Source: an uncultured Prevotella sp. (lineage in GTDB: Bacteria > Bacteroidota > Bacteroidia > Bacteroidales > Bacteroidaceae). Taken from it: a DNA stretch of 8,893 nucleotides. Positions 1 to 8,500 of this stretch are shown here, in pieces. The notes beneath the pieces were generated by a model, which was given only the letters and a program-made list of their open reading frames with translations, was not told the DNA's origin and searched no databases. Made by a program: the position numbers and the translations under genes. Where the stretch lies: contig USAI01000092.1 of NCBI GenBank assembly GCA_900552675.1, positions 1-8,893 on the forward strand, read 5' to 3'. Every line of letters starts with the position of its first letter. The stretch's first letter is position 1.

Positions 1-77
1 CAAATAGATAGAACAAATCACAAATAAATAACAAATTTCAATGATATGTATTATCACCAACTTTATCTTTAATTAAT
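1..77 (+). other. AT-rich leader upstream of the SusC-like gene
   Basis: This stretch is strongly AT-rich and has no convincing coding frame. The word CAAAT occurs four times (starting at 1, 15, 22 and 32) at irregular spacing. I see no Shine-Dalgarno-like purine tract before the ATG at 78; the start is preceded by AT-rich sequence, as is usual in Bacteroidetes. A near match to the Bacteroidetes -7 element (TATCTTTA, 64-71) lies too close to the start codon and lacks a well-spaced -33 TTTG, so the real promoter probably lies to the left of the window or is not recognisable. Confidence 0.4.
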
Positions 78-3000
78 ATGTTTAAAACAAAAGCACGAAA
101 TCTATGGAAGGGGCTACTGCTCATCGCAGTATTGCTCGTAACCATTCCTACGTGGGCAGCGCCTATCAAGGTGTCTGGACGTGTTAACGACACGAACGGC
201 GAACCGCTGATGGGTGTAACCATTAAGGAAAAAGGAACAAACAATGTAGCTATTACCGACATTAACGGTAACTACACCATTTCATGTACTACTGCTAAGC
301 CTGTATTGGTGGCACAGTATGTAGGGTTTAAAACCACCGAGAAGAAGGTGCAAGGCACCCTTTGCGACCTTATCTTGAACGAAGAGGTAGACGCCCTCGA
401 CGAGGTGGTGGTAACAGGTTACACCACACAGAAAAAGGTGTCGGTGCTGGGTGCACAAAGCACCTTGAAGATGGAGCACGTTAAAGCGCCTGTATCAAAC
501 CTTAGCTCTATATTTGCAGGTCGTATCCCTGGCGTGGTATCAGTACAGCGCACAGGTGTTCCGGGTCAAGACGACTCTGACATCTGGATTCGTGGTATCT
601 CTACCATGACCAATACTAACGAAGGACCGCTGGTGCTGGTCGACGGTATTGAGCGTAGCTTCTCACAGCTCGACCCCGAAGACATTGAGAGCGTAACGAT
701 ATTGAAAGATGCTGCCTCAACAGCCGTTTATGGCGTGCGTGGTGGTAACGGCGTTATCATCATCACCACCAAGCCGGGTAAGGTGAGCAAGCCCCAGTTC
801 TCGTTCGACCTCTATCAGGGTATCACACAGCTTACCAGGGTGCCCGACTTGGTTGACGGTATTACCTATATGCAAGCTGCCAACGAGGCTTACAATCATA
901 CCAATGGCGTCGACTACTACTCGCAGCAGTATATCGACCGCACACGTGTGGCCAATGGTATGGCTGCCCCCAACCTCTCGGCCGAAGAGTATGCCGCACT
1001 GAAGGCCGACCGCACCGTAAACAAGTATCTTTATCCTAATGTCGACTGGATGAAGGAACTGTACAAGAACACGGGCTGGAACCGCCGCGCCAACGTAAAC
1101 ATTCGTGGTGGTGCCCCTAACGCCACTTACTATGTGTCGTTGTCTTACTATACCGAACGCGGTATGACCAAGGGCGATAAGGCGCAAGACTATACCTCAG
1201 AGATATCATACGACCGCTACAACTTCTTAACCAACATCAACCTCAAGCCCAGCAAGACAACAAAGATTGATGTAGGTGTGAGCGGCTTCCTTACCTCAGG
1301 CAACTATCCTCAGCAAGACCTGAACACTATCTTTACAAAGGCTATGACCACCAACCCGGTGCTCTACCCCGTGCAGTATCCTAATGGCGAGAACCCTGGC
1401 GTGTCGCCCGACAACCGTGAGCTCGACAGCCCCTGGGTAACGCTTACACGTCGTGGCTACTCAAAACAGCACAACACACAGCTGAACACCAACCTGAAGC
1501 TAACACAAGACCTGGGCTTCTTCAACTGGAGCAAGGGCCTCTCGTTCCGCGCATTGGTTGCCTTCGACGTAAAGGCTAACCAGAACCTGCAGTATAAGGT
1601 TGACGATAGCACATGGAAACTGGCCGGTAGCCAAGACCCCACCACTAAGGTGTGGGACGAAAGCACCATGTATGACGAAGAGGGCAACCTGTTGCTTACT
1701 GAACAGTATAAGGGTAACAAATCGATGAGTGTTACTGCCGACAAGTGGGTGTACCGCACCTTCTACTTTGAAACCGCACTCGACTATAAGCGCACCTTTG
1801 CCAAGAAGCACAACGTGAGCGGACTGGTACTGTTCAACCTGCGCAACTATCTTGATGCTAACAATGGCAACCTGTTCTCTGTGCTGCCACACAAGCAAGA
1901 AAGCCTCTCGCTGCGCGCTACATACGACTATGATAACCGCTACTTCATCGAGGCCAACGCTGGTTATACTGGCTCAGAAAACTTTAAGAAAGGACATCGC
2001 TTTGGCTTCTTCCCCGCCTTCGCTATCGGATGGGTTCCCTCAAACGAAAGCTGGTGGAAACCGCTGTCAAACGTAGTGTCGTTCTTGAAGATACGCTATT
2101 CAGATGGTACCGTAGGTAATGATAGCTCGGGCGACCGCTTCGGCTACTTCTCAAAGATTGAGGGCGACGGCAATGGCTATCGCACCTATTGGAACAGTGG
2201 TGATGGCTTGCACTATACATCGTATGGCTACAAGCCACAGTGGTCGAAGGTGCGCAAGCAAGACTTAGGTATCGACCTGAATCTGTTCAACGACCTGAGC
2301 GTAACCGTTGAGCTGTTTAAAGAAAGCCGCTCGAAGATTTTCGTTTCACGCGACAACGTGCCCTTGCTTGCTGGCTTTGCCACAGGCATCTCGGCCAACA
2401 TTGGTAAGGTAGAGAACAAGGGTTTTGAGGCACAGTTTGAGTATAACCACCAGTTTGGCAAAGACTGGTTCGTTTCTTTGCGCGGTAACGTTACCTATAA
2501 CAAAGATAAGATTATTGAAAACGGACAGGCCGAACCCGCATATCCTTGGCTCGACAAGCGCGGACACAAGGTGCTGGCATCGCTCGGATACACCGCTTTG
2601 GGCCTCTTCACCAGCGAAGAAGACATCAAGAACAACAACGTTTGCCAGTTTGGCGAGACCTATCCTGGCGAGCTGACCAAGCCCGGCGACATTAAATATA
2701 AAGACCTGAACGGCGACGGCAAGATTGACGACTACGACAAGAGCTATGTAAACAATGGCGACGTGCCCTCAACCTATTATGGCTTTGGTGGCGACGTGCG
2801 CTGGAAAAACCTCGGTCTGGGCATCTTGTTCCAGGGCACCGCTGGCGCTCACCGCTTCCTCTCAGGCACCGGCATCAACCCCTTCACAAGTTCATCAGGT
2901 GGCGGCACTCTGTATGCCAACATTACCGACCGCTGGAGCGAGAACGACCCCGAGAACACCAACGTGTTCTACCCACGCCTGGCATGGGGCGCTAAAGACC

Positions 3001-3266
3001 CCAGCAACCAGAACAACTACCAAACCTCTACATGGTGGTTGCGCGATATGAGCTTCTTGCGCCTCAAACAGTTCACCGTGTCATACTATTTCCCCAAGGC
3101 ATGGACCAAGAACGGTATCTTGAAGGGCGGACGCTTCTACATCATGGGCGAGAACGTGCTCACCTTTAGCAAGTTTAAGCTGTGGGATCCCGAGCTCAAC
3201 ACCAGCAACGGTATCTCATATCCTAACGTGCGCACCTTCTCATTGGGCGTAAACTTCAATATTTAA
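78..3266 (+). CDS. SusC/RagA-family TonB-linked outer-membrane receptor
   Basis: An outer-membrane beta-barrel that imports a bound ligand into the periplasm using TonB/ExbBD energy, working with a SusD-like lid. Seen in the sequence: a signal peptide with a hydrophobic core at residues 11-25 and likely cleavage near TWA/AP (27/28); a carboxypeptidase-regulatory-like domain at about 31-102; a TonB-box-like segment DEVVVTGY (108-115); a plug domain with the SusC-family hallmark around 201-235 (DIESVTILKDAASTAVYG, then GVIIITTKPG); then a long barrel ending in LGVNFNI. An Asp-rich EF-hand-like loop, DLNGDGKIDDYD, lies at 876-887. The length of 1062 aa is normal for the family. There is no N-terminal STN domain, so control through a FecR/ECF-sigma relay is not suggested. 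The start at 78 is chosen because it gives a complete signal peptide. The SusD partner follows 30 bases downstream. The substrate cannot be read from the sequence; glycans and peptides are both possible. Confidence 0.96.
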   Translation: MFKTKARNLWKGLLLIAVLLVTIPTWAAPIKVSGRVNDTNGEPLMGVTIKEKGTNNVAITDINGNYTISCTTAKPVLVAQYVGFKTTEKKVQGTLCDLILNEEVDALDEVVVTGYTTQKKVSVLGAQSTLKMEHVKAPVSNLSSIFAGRIPGVVSVQRTGVPGQDDSDIWIRGISTMTNTNEGPLVLVDGIERSFSQLDPEDIESVTILKDAASTAVYGVRGGNGVIIITTKPGKVSKPQFSFDLYQGITQLTRVPDLVDGITYMQAANEAYNHTNGVDYYSQQYIDRTRVANGMAAPNLSAEEYAALKADRTVNKYLYPNVDWMKELYKNTGWNRRANVNIRGGAPNATYYVSLSYYTERGMTKGDKAQDYTSEISYDRYNFLTNINLKPSKTTKIDVGVSGFLTSGNYPQQDLNTIFTKAMTTNPVLYPVQYPNGENPGVSPDNRELDSPWVTLTRRGYSKQHNTQLNTNLKLTQDLGFFNWSKGLSFRALVAFDVKANQNLQYKVDDSTWKLAGSQDPTTKVWDESTMYDEEGNLLLTEQYKGNKSMSVTADKWVYRTFYFETALDYKRTFAKKHNVSGLVLFNLRNYLDANNGNLFSVLPHKQESLSLRATYDYDNRYFIEANAGYTGSENFKKGHRFGFFPAFAIGWVPSNESWWKPLSNVVSFLKIRYSDGTVGNDSSGDRFGYFSKIEGDGNGYRTYWNSGDGLHYTSYGYKPQWSKVRKQDLGIDLNLFNDLSVTVELFKESRSKIFVSRDNVPLLAGFATGISANIGKVENKGFEAQFEYNHQFGKDWFVSLRGNVTYNKDKIIENGQAEPAYPWLDKRGHKVLASLGYTALGLFTSEEDIKNNNVCQFGETYPGELTKPGDIKYKDLNGDGKIDDYDKSYVNNGDVPSTYYGFGGDVRWKNLGLGILFQGTAGAHRFLSGTGINPFTSSSGGGTLYANITDRWSENDPENTNVFYPRLAWGAKDPSNQNNYQTSTWWLRDMSFLRLKQFTVSYYFPKAWTKNGILKGGRFYIMGENVLTFSKFKLWDPELNTSNGISYPNVRTFSLGVNFNI

Positions 3267-3296
3267 ACACTAAGTAAGAAACAATATACATAATAT

Positions 3297-5381
3297 ATGA
3301 AAGCTAAATTATTAAGCATATTGCTCGCTGGAGCGACAGCACTGACCTTTACGTCGTGCGACGACTATTTCGATGATGTGCCCGATAACGCCACATCGCT
3401 CGAGGCCGTGTTCGCCAACCGTGGCCAGTCGCTGAAGTGGCTCTCGAACATCTATACATACATTCCCGATAACACCAACGTGCGCTACAACACGCGCACC
3501 AATGGTTGCTGGCCAATGGCCTCAATAGAAGGCTACCTGCCCTGGGATCATATCGTAGCAAACAACATTATCCTGGGCACACTGTACCCCTCTACCGGCT
3601 TTGTAAATACACAGTGGACAGAGTATTATCGCGGTATACAGTATGCCAACATTTATCTGGCAAACATTGATAAGAACAGCGCTATGCTGGCCGACGAGCG
3701 CGAGTGGAGTAAAGCCGAGGTGCATGCCTTGCGCGCCTACTTCTACTTCAACCTTGTGAAAGAGTTTGGCCCCGTGCCCCTTATCGGCGACAAGGTATAT
3801 AGCGTTGACACACCCATAGAAGATATGATGATACCCCGTAACAGCCTTGACGAGTGCTGGGACTATATCATCTCCGAACTGAAGGCAGCCATTGATGGCG
3901 GCAAATTGAAGTCGACCTTCGCCGAAGACGGTTCTGTTGACAGCCAGTATAAAGGCAACCTCACACAAGAGGCCGTTGAAGGCATCCTTGCCGAGGTTTA
4001 CCTCTATCGTGCCAGCTACCTGTTTAATGGCGACCCCTACTATCAAACCATGGCCAACAAAGATGGCAAGAAACTCTTCCCACAGAGCAAAGATATGCAG
4101 AAGTGGAGAGATGCTCGCGATGCCGCCAAACGCATCATCGACAGCGGCAAGTTTAAACTGGTGCTGCGCGATCAGAGCGGAAAGCTGGTTGACGATGTAA
4201 AGAAGGCCGACCCCTACAAGTCGTGCTTCTACTCGGCCATCGGTCGTGTTGATAACGAAGAGATGATTTTCTTGCGCACCTACGCTAATAACGACTCATA
4301 CATCATCAAGCCCCGCCACACAGGCATCTCAGGCAATGTTGACCGCGGTGCAGGTGCTTACTCTATCCCCTTGCAGTTTATCGACCTGTTCTTCATGAGC
4401 AACGGTAAGCGCATTGACGATGTAGAGCAGAAACCCATCTCACAGGTTACCACCTTCAAGGCCGACGACCCTGTATACCCTGTTTACGACACTCAGAACC
4501 TTACCTCAAAGGATAAGAATGGCAACGATATAGCAATGAACGCACGCAACTCGCTCAGCACTGCTAAGTATGTTGACCGCTTCTCAAGCTACAACTACTT
4601 TACACCGGGTTCGGGCAAGGGCATCATGAAGCAGTTCTACTGCCGCGAGCCTCGCTTCTATCTCGCCGTAACCTTCCAAAACCGCCGTTGGGACTATGAC
4701 CAGGCCAACACCTACTATACCGATATGTCGTTTAACGGCAACTCGGGTTCTGATGGTAAAACACACGACTATCCTATCTTCGGAACCATCGTGCGCAAAC
4801 TCTACTGGGAGAAGGAAAGCAATATTGATGGCGCCGTTATGTTACGTCTGGGCGAGGTTTACCTCAACTATGCCGAGGCTTGTGCCCAGCTGGGCGAAAA
4901 CAAAGAGGCCCTGAAGTATGTAAACCTCATTCGTTCGCGTGCCGGCATTAACGAGTATGCCTTAAACCGCGCCGAAGAGGGCACCAAAGATGCTCGCAAC
5001 AAGGGCAAGATATATGTAGGCGACCTTGAGAACGACCAGGAACTGCTGCTGAAGGTTATCTATCGCGAGCGCCTGATTGAGCTGTCGTATGAAAGCAAAC
5101 ACTACTTTGACGTGCGTCGTTGGGGTGTGGCCGACATGGCCGAAGGCGATGGCTGGGTATATCCCACCTGGCATAAAGGCGGCGAAGGCGGCGACATGAT
5201 TGGCTTTAACGTGAACAACGAAGGCAGCGATGCCGAAAAGGCCAACAGCCTCAACTTCTACAAACGTGTGAAAACGCAGCACCGCATCTTCACTAAGCGT
5301 ATGAGCCTGCTCCCCATTCCACAGGAAGAGGTGAACCGCGACAAGCAGATTGTACAGAACGAAGGATGGGCTGCCGAATAA
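3297..5381 (+). CDS. SusD/RagB-family surface lipoprotein
   Basis: A surface lipoprotein that caps the SusC barrel and captures substrate. The N-terminus has a lipoprotein signal with Cys21 after a hydrophobic stretch (LTFTSC). The residues just after the Cys are acidic (DDYFDD), resembling the Bacteroidetes lipoprotein surface-export signal. Family signatures in order: YYRGIQYANIYLANI (110-124); the TPR-like helix EVHALRAYFYFNLVKEFGPVPLI (141-163); LRLGEVYLNYAEA (516-528); YVNLIRSRAGI (541-551); YRERLIELSYESKHYFDVRR (589-608); and the C-terminal LLPIPQEEVNRD (671-682) ending in NEGW. The SusD-like N-terminal and RagB/SusD C-terminal domains both appear complete. At 694 aa it is on the long side for SusD proteins, which are often around 500-600 aa; the extra length appears to lie in the middle region (about 250-510). 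The 30-base gap after the SusC gene holds no terminator, so the two genes are almost certainly co-transcribed. Substrate unknown. Confidence 0.96.
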   Translation: MKAKLLSILLAGATALTFTSCDDYFDDVPDNATSLEAVFANRGQSLKWLSNIYTYIPDNTNVRYNTRTNGCWPMASIEGYLPWDHIVANNIILGTLYPSTGFVNTQWTEYYRGIQYANIYLANIDKNSAMLADEREWSKAEVHALRAYFYFNLVKEFGPVPLIGDKVYSVDTPIEDMMIPRNSLDECWDYIISELKAAIDGGKLKSTFAEDGSVDSQYKGNLTQEAVEGILAEVYLYRASYLFNGDPYYQTMANKDGKKLFPQSKDMQKWRDARDAAKRIIDSGKFKLVLRDQSGKLVDDVKKADPYKSCFYSAIGRVDNEEMIFLRTYANNDSYIIKPRHTGISGNVDRGAGAYSIPLQFIDLFFMSNGKRIDDVEQKPISQVTTFKADDPVYPVYDTQNLTSKDKNGNDIAMNARNSLSTAKYVDRFSSYNYFTPGSGKGIMKQFYCREPRFYLAVTFQNRRWDYDQANTYYTDMSFNGNSGSDGKTHDYPIFGTIVRKLYWEKESNIDGAVMLRLGEVYLNYAEACAQLGENKEALKYVNLIRSRAGINEYALNRAEEGTKDARNKGKIYVGDLENDQELLLKVIYRERLIELSYESKHYFDVRRWGVADMAEGDGWVYPTWHKGGEGGDMIGFNVNNEGSDAEKANSLNFYKRVKTQHRIFTKRMSLLPIPQEEVNRDKQIVQNEGWAAE

Positions 5382-5416
5382 TAATTTATCTCGGTATATT
5401 GATTTGTTAGTTAAGT

Positions 5417-5470
5417 AGACTGTTGCCAAAACATGGCCCACGCCGTGTGGGCAACAGTCTCTTTTTTTTT
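5417..5470 (+). terminator. Strong intrinsic terminator after the SusCD pair
   Basis: An 11-bp perfect stem pairs AGACTGTTGCC (5417-5427) with GGCAACAGTCT (5450-5460). Inside it, a second 7-bp stem pairs ACATGGC (5431-5437) with GCCGTGT (5442-5448), including one T-G wobble and a CCAC loop. The hairpin is followed by C and then nine T (5462-5470), a textbook rho-independent terminator on the plus strand. It lies 35 bases beyond the SusD stop and 36 bases before the protease start. An alternative pairing, GCCCAC (5436-5441) with GTGGGC (5447-5452), overlaps both stems but looks weaker overall. Confidence 0.93.
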
Positions 5471-5506
5471 GAACATACATCTATGCACAATTAAAACCTC
5501 AACTAC

Positions 5507-8500
5507 ATGAACAAAAAATCGTTTTTACTTAGCATTATGTTGCTGGCCATGCCCGCCATGCTATTGGCAAACCCCATAACCGAGGCCAAAGCCAAGCAAC
5601 AAGCAGCACAGTTTTTGGCCCAACGTATGCACAGTGGCGCACGACGCGCACCCCTAAAAGGCGGCACAAACCTTACGCTGGCTGGACAAACTAAGGGCTA
5701 TTATGCCTATAACATAGGCCGAGGCAACGGCTTTGTTATGATGTCGGCCTCTGACCGCACTCAGCCCATCTTAGGATATGCCGACGAAGGGCAGTTTAAC
5801 CTCAGCAACGCCCCACAGCCCTTAAAGCAATATGTGCAGCGCCTATCGGCCATTGTCGAGGCGGCTGAACAGGGCAACGCACAGTTGGCACCACGCAAGT
5901 CGGCGGCAGAAAGTGGGGTGGCCACGCCCGTATCGGTGGCCAAAAACTTTGTGCCCACACTGGTGTCGTGCCGCTGGAACCAAGGGTCGCCCTACAACCT
6001 CGAGTGTCCTAAATATACCGATGGCAATGGCAATCAACAAACAGCGGCCACAGGCTGCGTAGCCACAGCCATGGCACAGATAGTGTATTACTGGAAGTGG
6101 CCGAAGACCACCACCACCATGCCCGCCTACACCACCAACTGGAACAGCCAAACGGTAACCTACCCTGAGATGGCACCCACCAGTTTTAAGTGGGATAAGA
6201 TGAGCGACGTGTATAACGGTAACCAAAGCCAAGAGAGCCAACAGGCCGTGGCACACCTGATGCGAGCGCTGGGACATGGCGCAAAGATGGGGTATGGCCC
6301 GTCGTCGGGCGCCAACTCGGGCAATGCAGCGGCCGCACTACGCGACTATTTTGGCTACGACAAAACATCGTTCTATACCTCGCACGACAAGTATACGTAC
6401 ACCGAGTGGGAAGACCTCATCTACAACGAGCTGGCAGCAGGACGACCCGTGCTGATGAATGGCGACAACAGCGACCTCACAGGCGGACACGAATGGGTGT
6501 GCGACGGCTACGATGGCAACGGCCTCTTTCATATGAACTGGGGCTGGGGTGGCATGTGCGATGGCTACTTCATCCTCACCGTGATGTTTCCTGACCAGCA
6601 AGGCATAGGCGGAAGCACATCGAGCGATGGCTACAGCATGAGCCAGGGCATTGTGGTAGGCTTACAGCCCAATTACAGCGGCCAGGAGCAGCCCGAACAG
6701 CCCGAGGTGGTGCGCAACACGGTAACCAACCTTCGACCCCAGCAAACCACGCTATCGCGCTCAAACACCAACCGCAACTTCTCGGTGCTCATACAATATT
6801 CAGCAGGCACTGATATGGGCCATGCCTACACCTTTAACAGTGGCTTCGGCCTGTACGATGCCGAGGGCAATGCTATAAAAGAACCTATCGGCCAAGAAAC
6901 CTTCGACATCTCGCCCGGCACATACTGGCCCACACGCGGCCTTACGGTGGTGTTTGGCAAGGGCTTGACCGATGGCACCTACTACATACGCAGCATCAGC
7001 CGAAAGAATGGCACACAAGATTGGCTGCACACCGTAAACTTCAACACCACGTTTATAAAGGTGGTGATTGATGGCACCAAGGCGCAGCTCACCGTCTTCC
7101 CACACACCGACATTACTGTACAGAACCTCACGCTTGAAGGGTCGGGCACCGTGGGCGTAGAACAAAAGGTGAAGGCCACAATGACCAATAACTCCGAAAC
7201 CGAATATTATCATAACACCTTCTTGCTGGTTGATGGCAACTTTGTGTCGGGCAACTGCATACAGGTACCGGCCCTCTCAACACGCGACATCTATTTTAAA
7301 TATAAGCCCGCATCGGCAGGCAAGCACACCCTTCAGGTTTCTACCTCAAAGAACGCCTCTGACGCCTTCTACACCACCACAGTTGACGTAAAGGCAGCGG
7401 TGACGAACAACTTGAAGGTGGCGAAACCTTTCTCGCTGCTGAAAACGTATAACGTAAATAACAAGAGCTCTATCTACGGCAATGTGATGAAGCTCGGCGT
7501 GAAGGTAACCAACGAGGGCAACGACACCTATTATAGTTATGTTGAGGCATCGCCGTGGGAACTGGATGGCAACGTATACTGGAAGCGTGGCAGCTATAAG
7601 CAAACCATAAAGTTAGAGCCAGGAGAGAGCACCACACTGACCTTCACCCTGCCCGACTTGAACCTGGGTAGCACCTACAACTTCCACATCGACACCGACA
7701 AAAGCAACAGTTCAAACTTGGGCAACTTTACCTTCGTGCAAGGCATCGACTACTGGACTGCCGATGGTGCCGCCAACGCAGCGCCCACCAAAGGCTTTAA
7801 GGTTACACCCGATATGGTGGCCGTGCATGTGCCTGGCAAGCTAAACGTGCCCACCATAGCGTTTGAGGGCACACCAGCGGCCAATGCCACCCTGTTCTTC
7901 GACGAGGGCGCACAGATAAACAGCCGCGTGCTGGCCATCTTAAAACGCAAGGTGTCCAACATTGTGATGGGCGACAATGCCGAACAACTGACGCTGACCG
8001 ACGGCCAGCCCTTCTACTTCCCCTACAACTTTAAGGCAAACAACGTGACCTATGTGCGTGCCGCCGAGCGCAATGCCAACGCCTGTATGACCATAGCCCT
8101 GCCCTTTGCACCACAAACCGTTGAGGCTGATGGCACACCGCTAAGCTTTGTTCAAAGCGCCGATGATGCCGTGGGAGCACTGGCAGCTGAGGAGTTTACA
8201 TCGGCACAAGGCACTACCGTAAACTTTACATTGGCACCAGAACTGAAGCCTAACCGCCCCTATCTGCTTACCATAAAAGGCGAGACAGGCGCTGCAAGCT
8301 TCGACCAAACAGGCAAGACGCTGACCTTTAAAGCCACCGATGCCGCCATCGAGGCCACCGAAAGCATCTCGACCTATAGCACAAACTATCGCTTATTGGG
8401 CCTTTACAGCGCCACCAGCATGCCTAACGCCTACGTGCTCACACCTGATGGCACCGCCTTTGTGCAACAAGCTGAGGCCACGCTACAGCCCTTCTCGGCC

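Noticed and set aside
1..35. Minus-strand promoter-like elements (TCTATTTG as the complement of 1-8, TTTG as the complement of 32-35) for a divergent gene to the left
   Set aside because: The spacing is about 23 bases rather than about 19-21, the -7 match is imperfect, and such words arise easily in AT-rich DNA with repeated CAAAT.
1..36. Four CAAAT words as an operator or direct-repeat array
   Set aside because: The spacing (14, 7 and 10 bases) is irregular and the surrounding sequence is low-complexity AT-rich DNA.
64..71. TATCTTTA as a -7 promoter element for the SusC-like gene
   Set aside because: It misses the final G of TAnnTTTG, lies only 6 bases before the ATG, and has no TTTG at the right distance upstream.
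717..1187. Minus-strand open frame of 156 codons inside the SusC-like gene
   Set aside because: It is fully antisense to a well-supported receptor, has no recognisable domain, and looks like a product of the codon bias on the other strand.
3522..4046. Minus-strand open frame of 174 codons inside the SusD-like gene
   Set aside because: It is antisense to conserved SusD motifs and shows no signal, motif or plausible start context.
4962..5480. Minus-strand open frame of 172 codons running from the terminator into the SusD-like gene
   Set aside because: Its first codons would be the complement of the terminator T-run and hairpin, and the rest is antisense to the conserved C-terminal part of SusD.
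5843..6277. Minus-strand open frame of 144 codons opposite the C10 catalytic Cys region
   Set aside because: It is a shadow of the strongly conserved catalytic domain and has no independent support.
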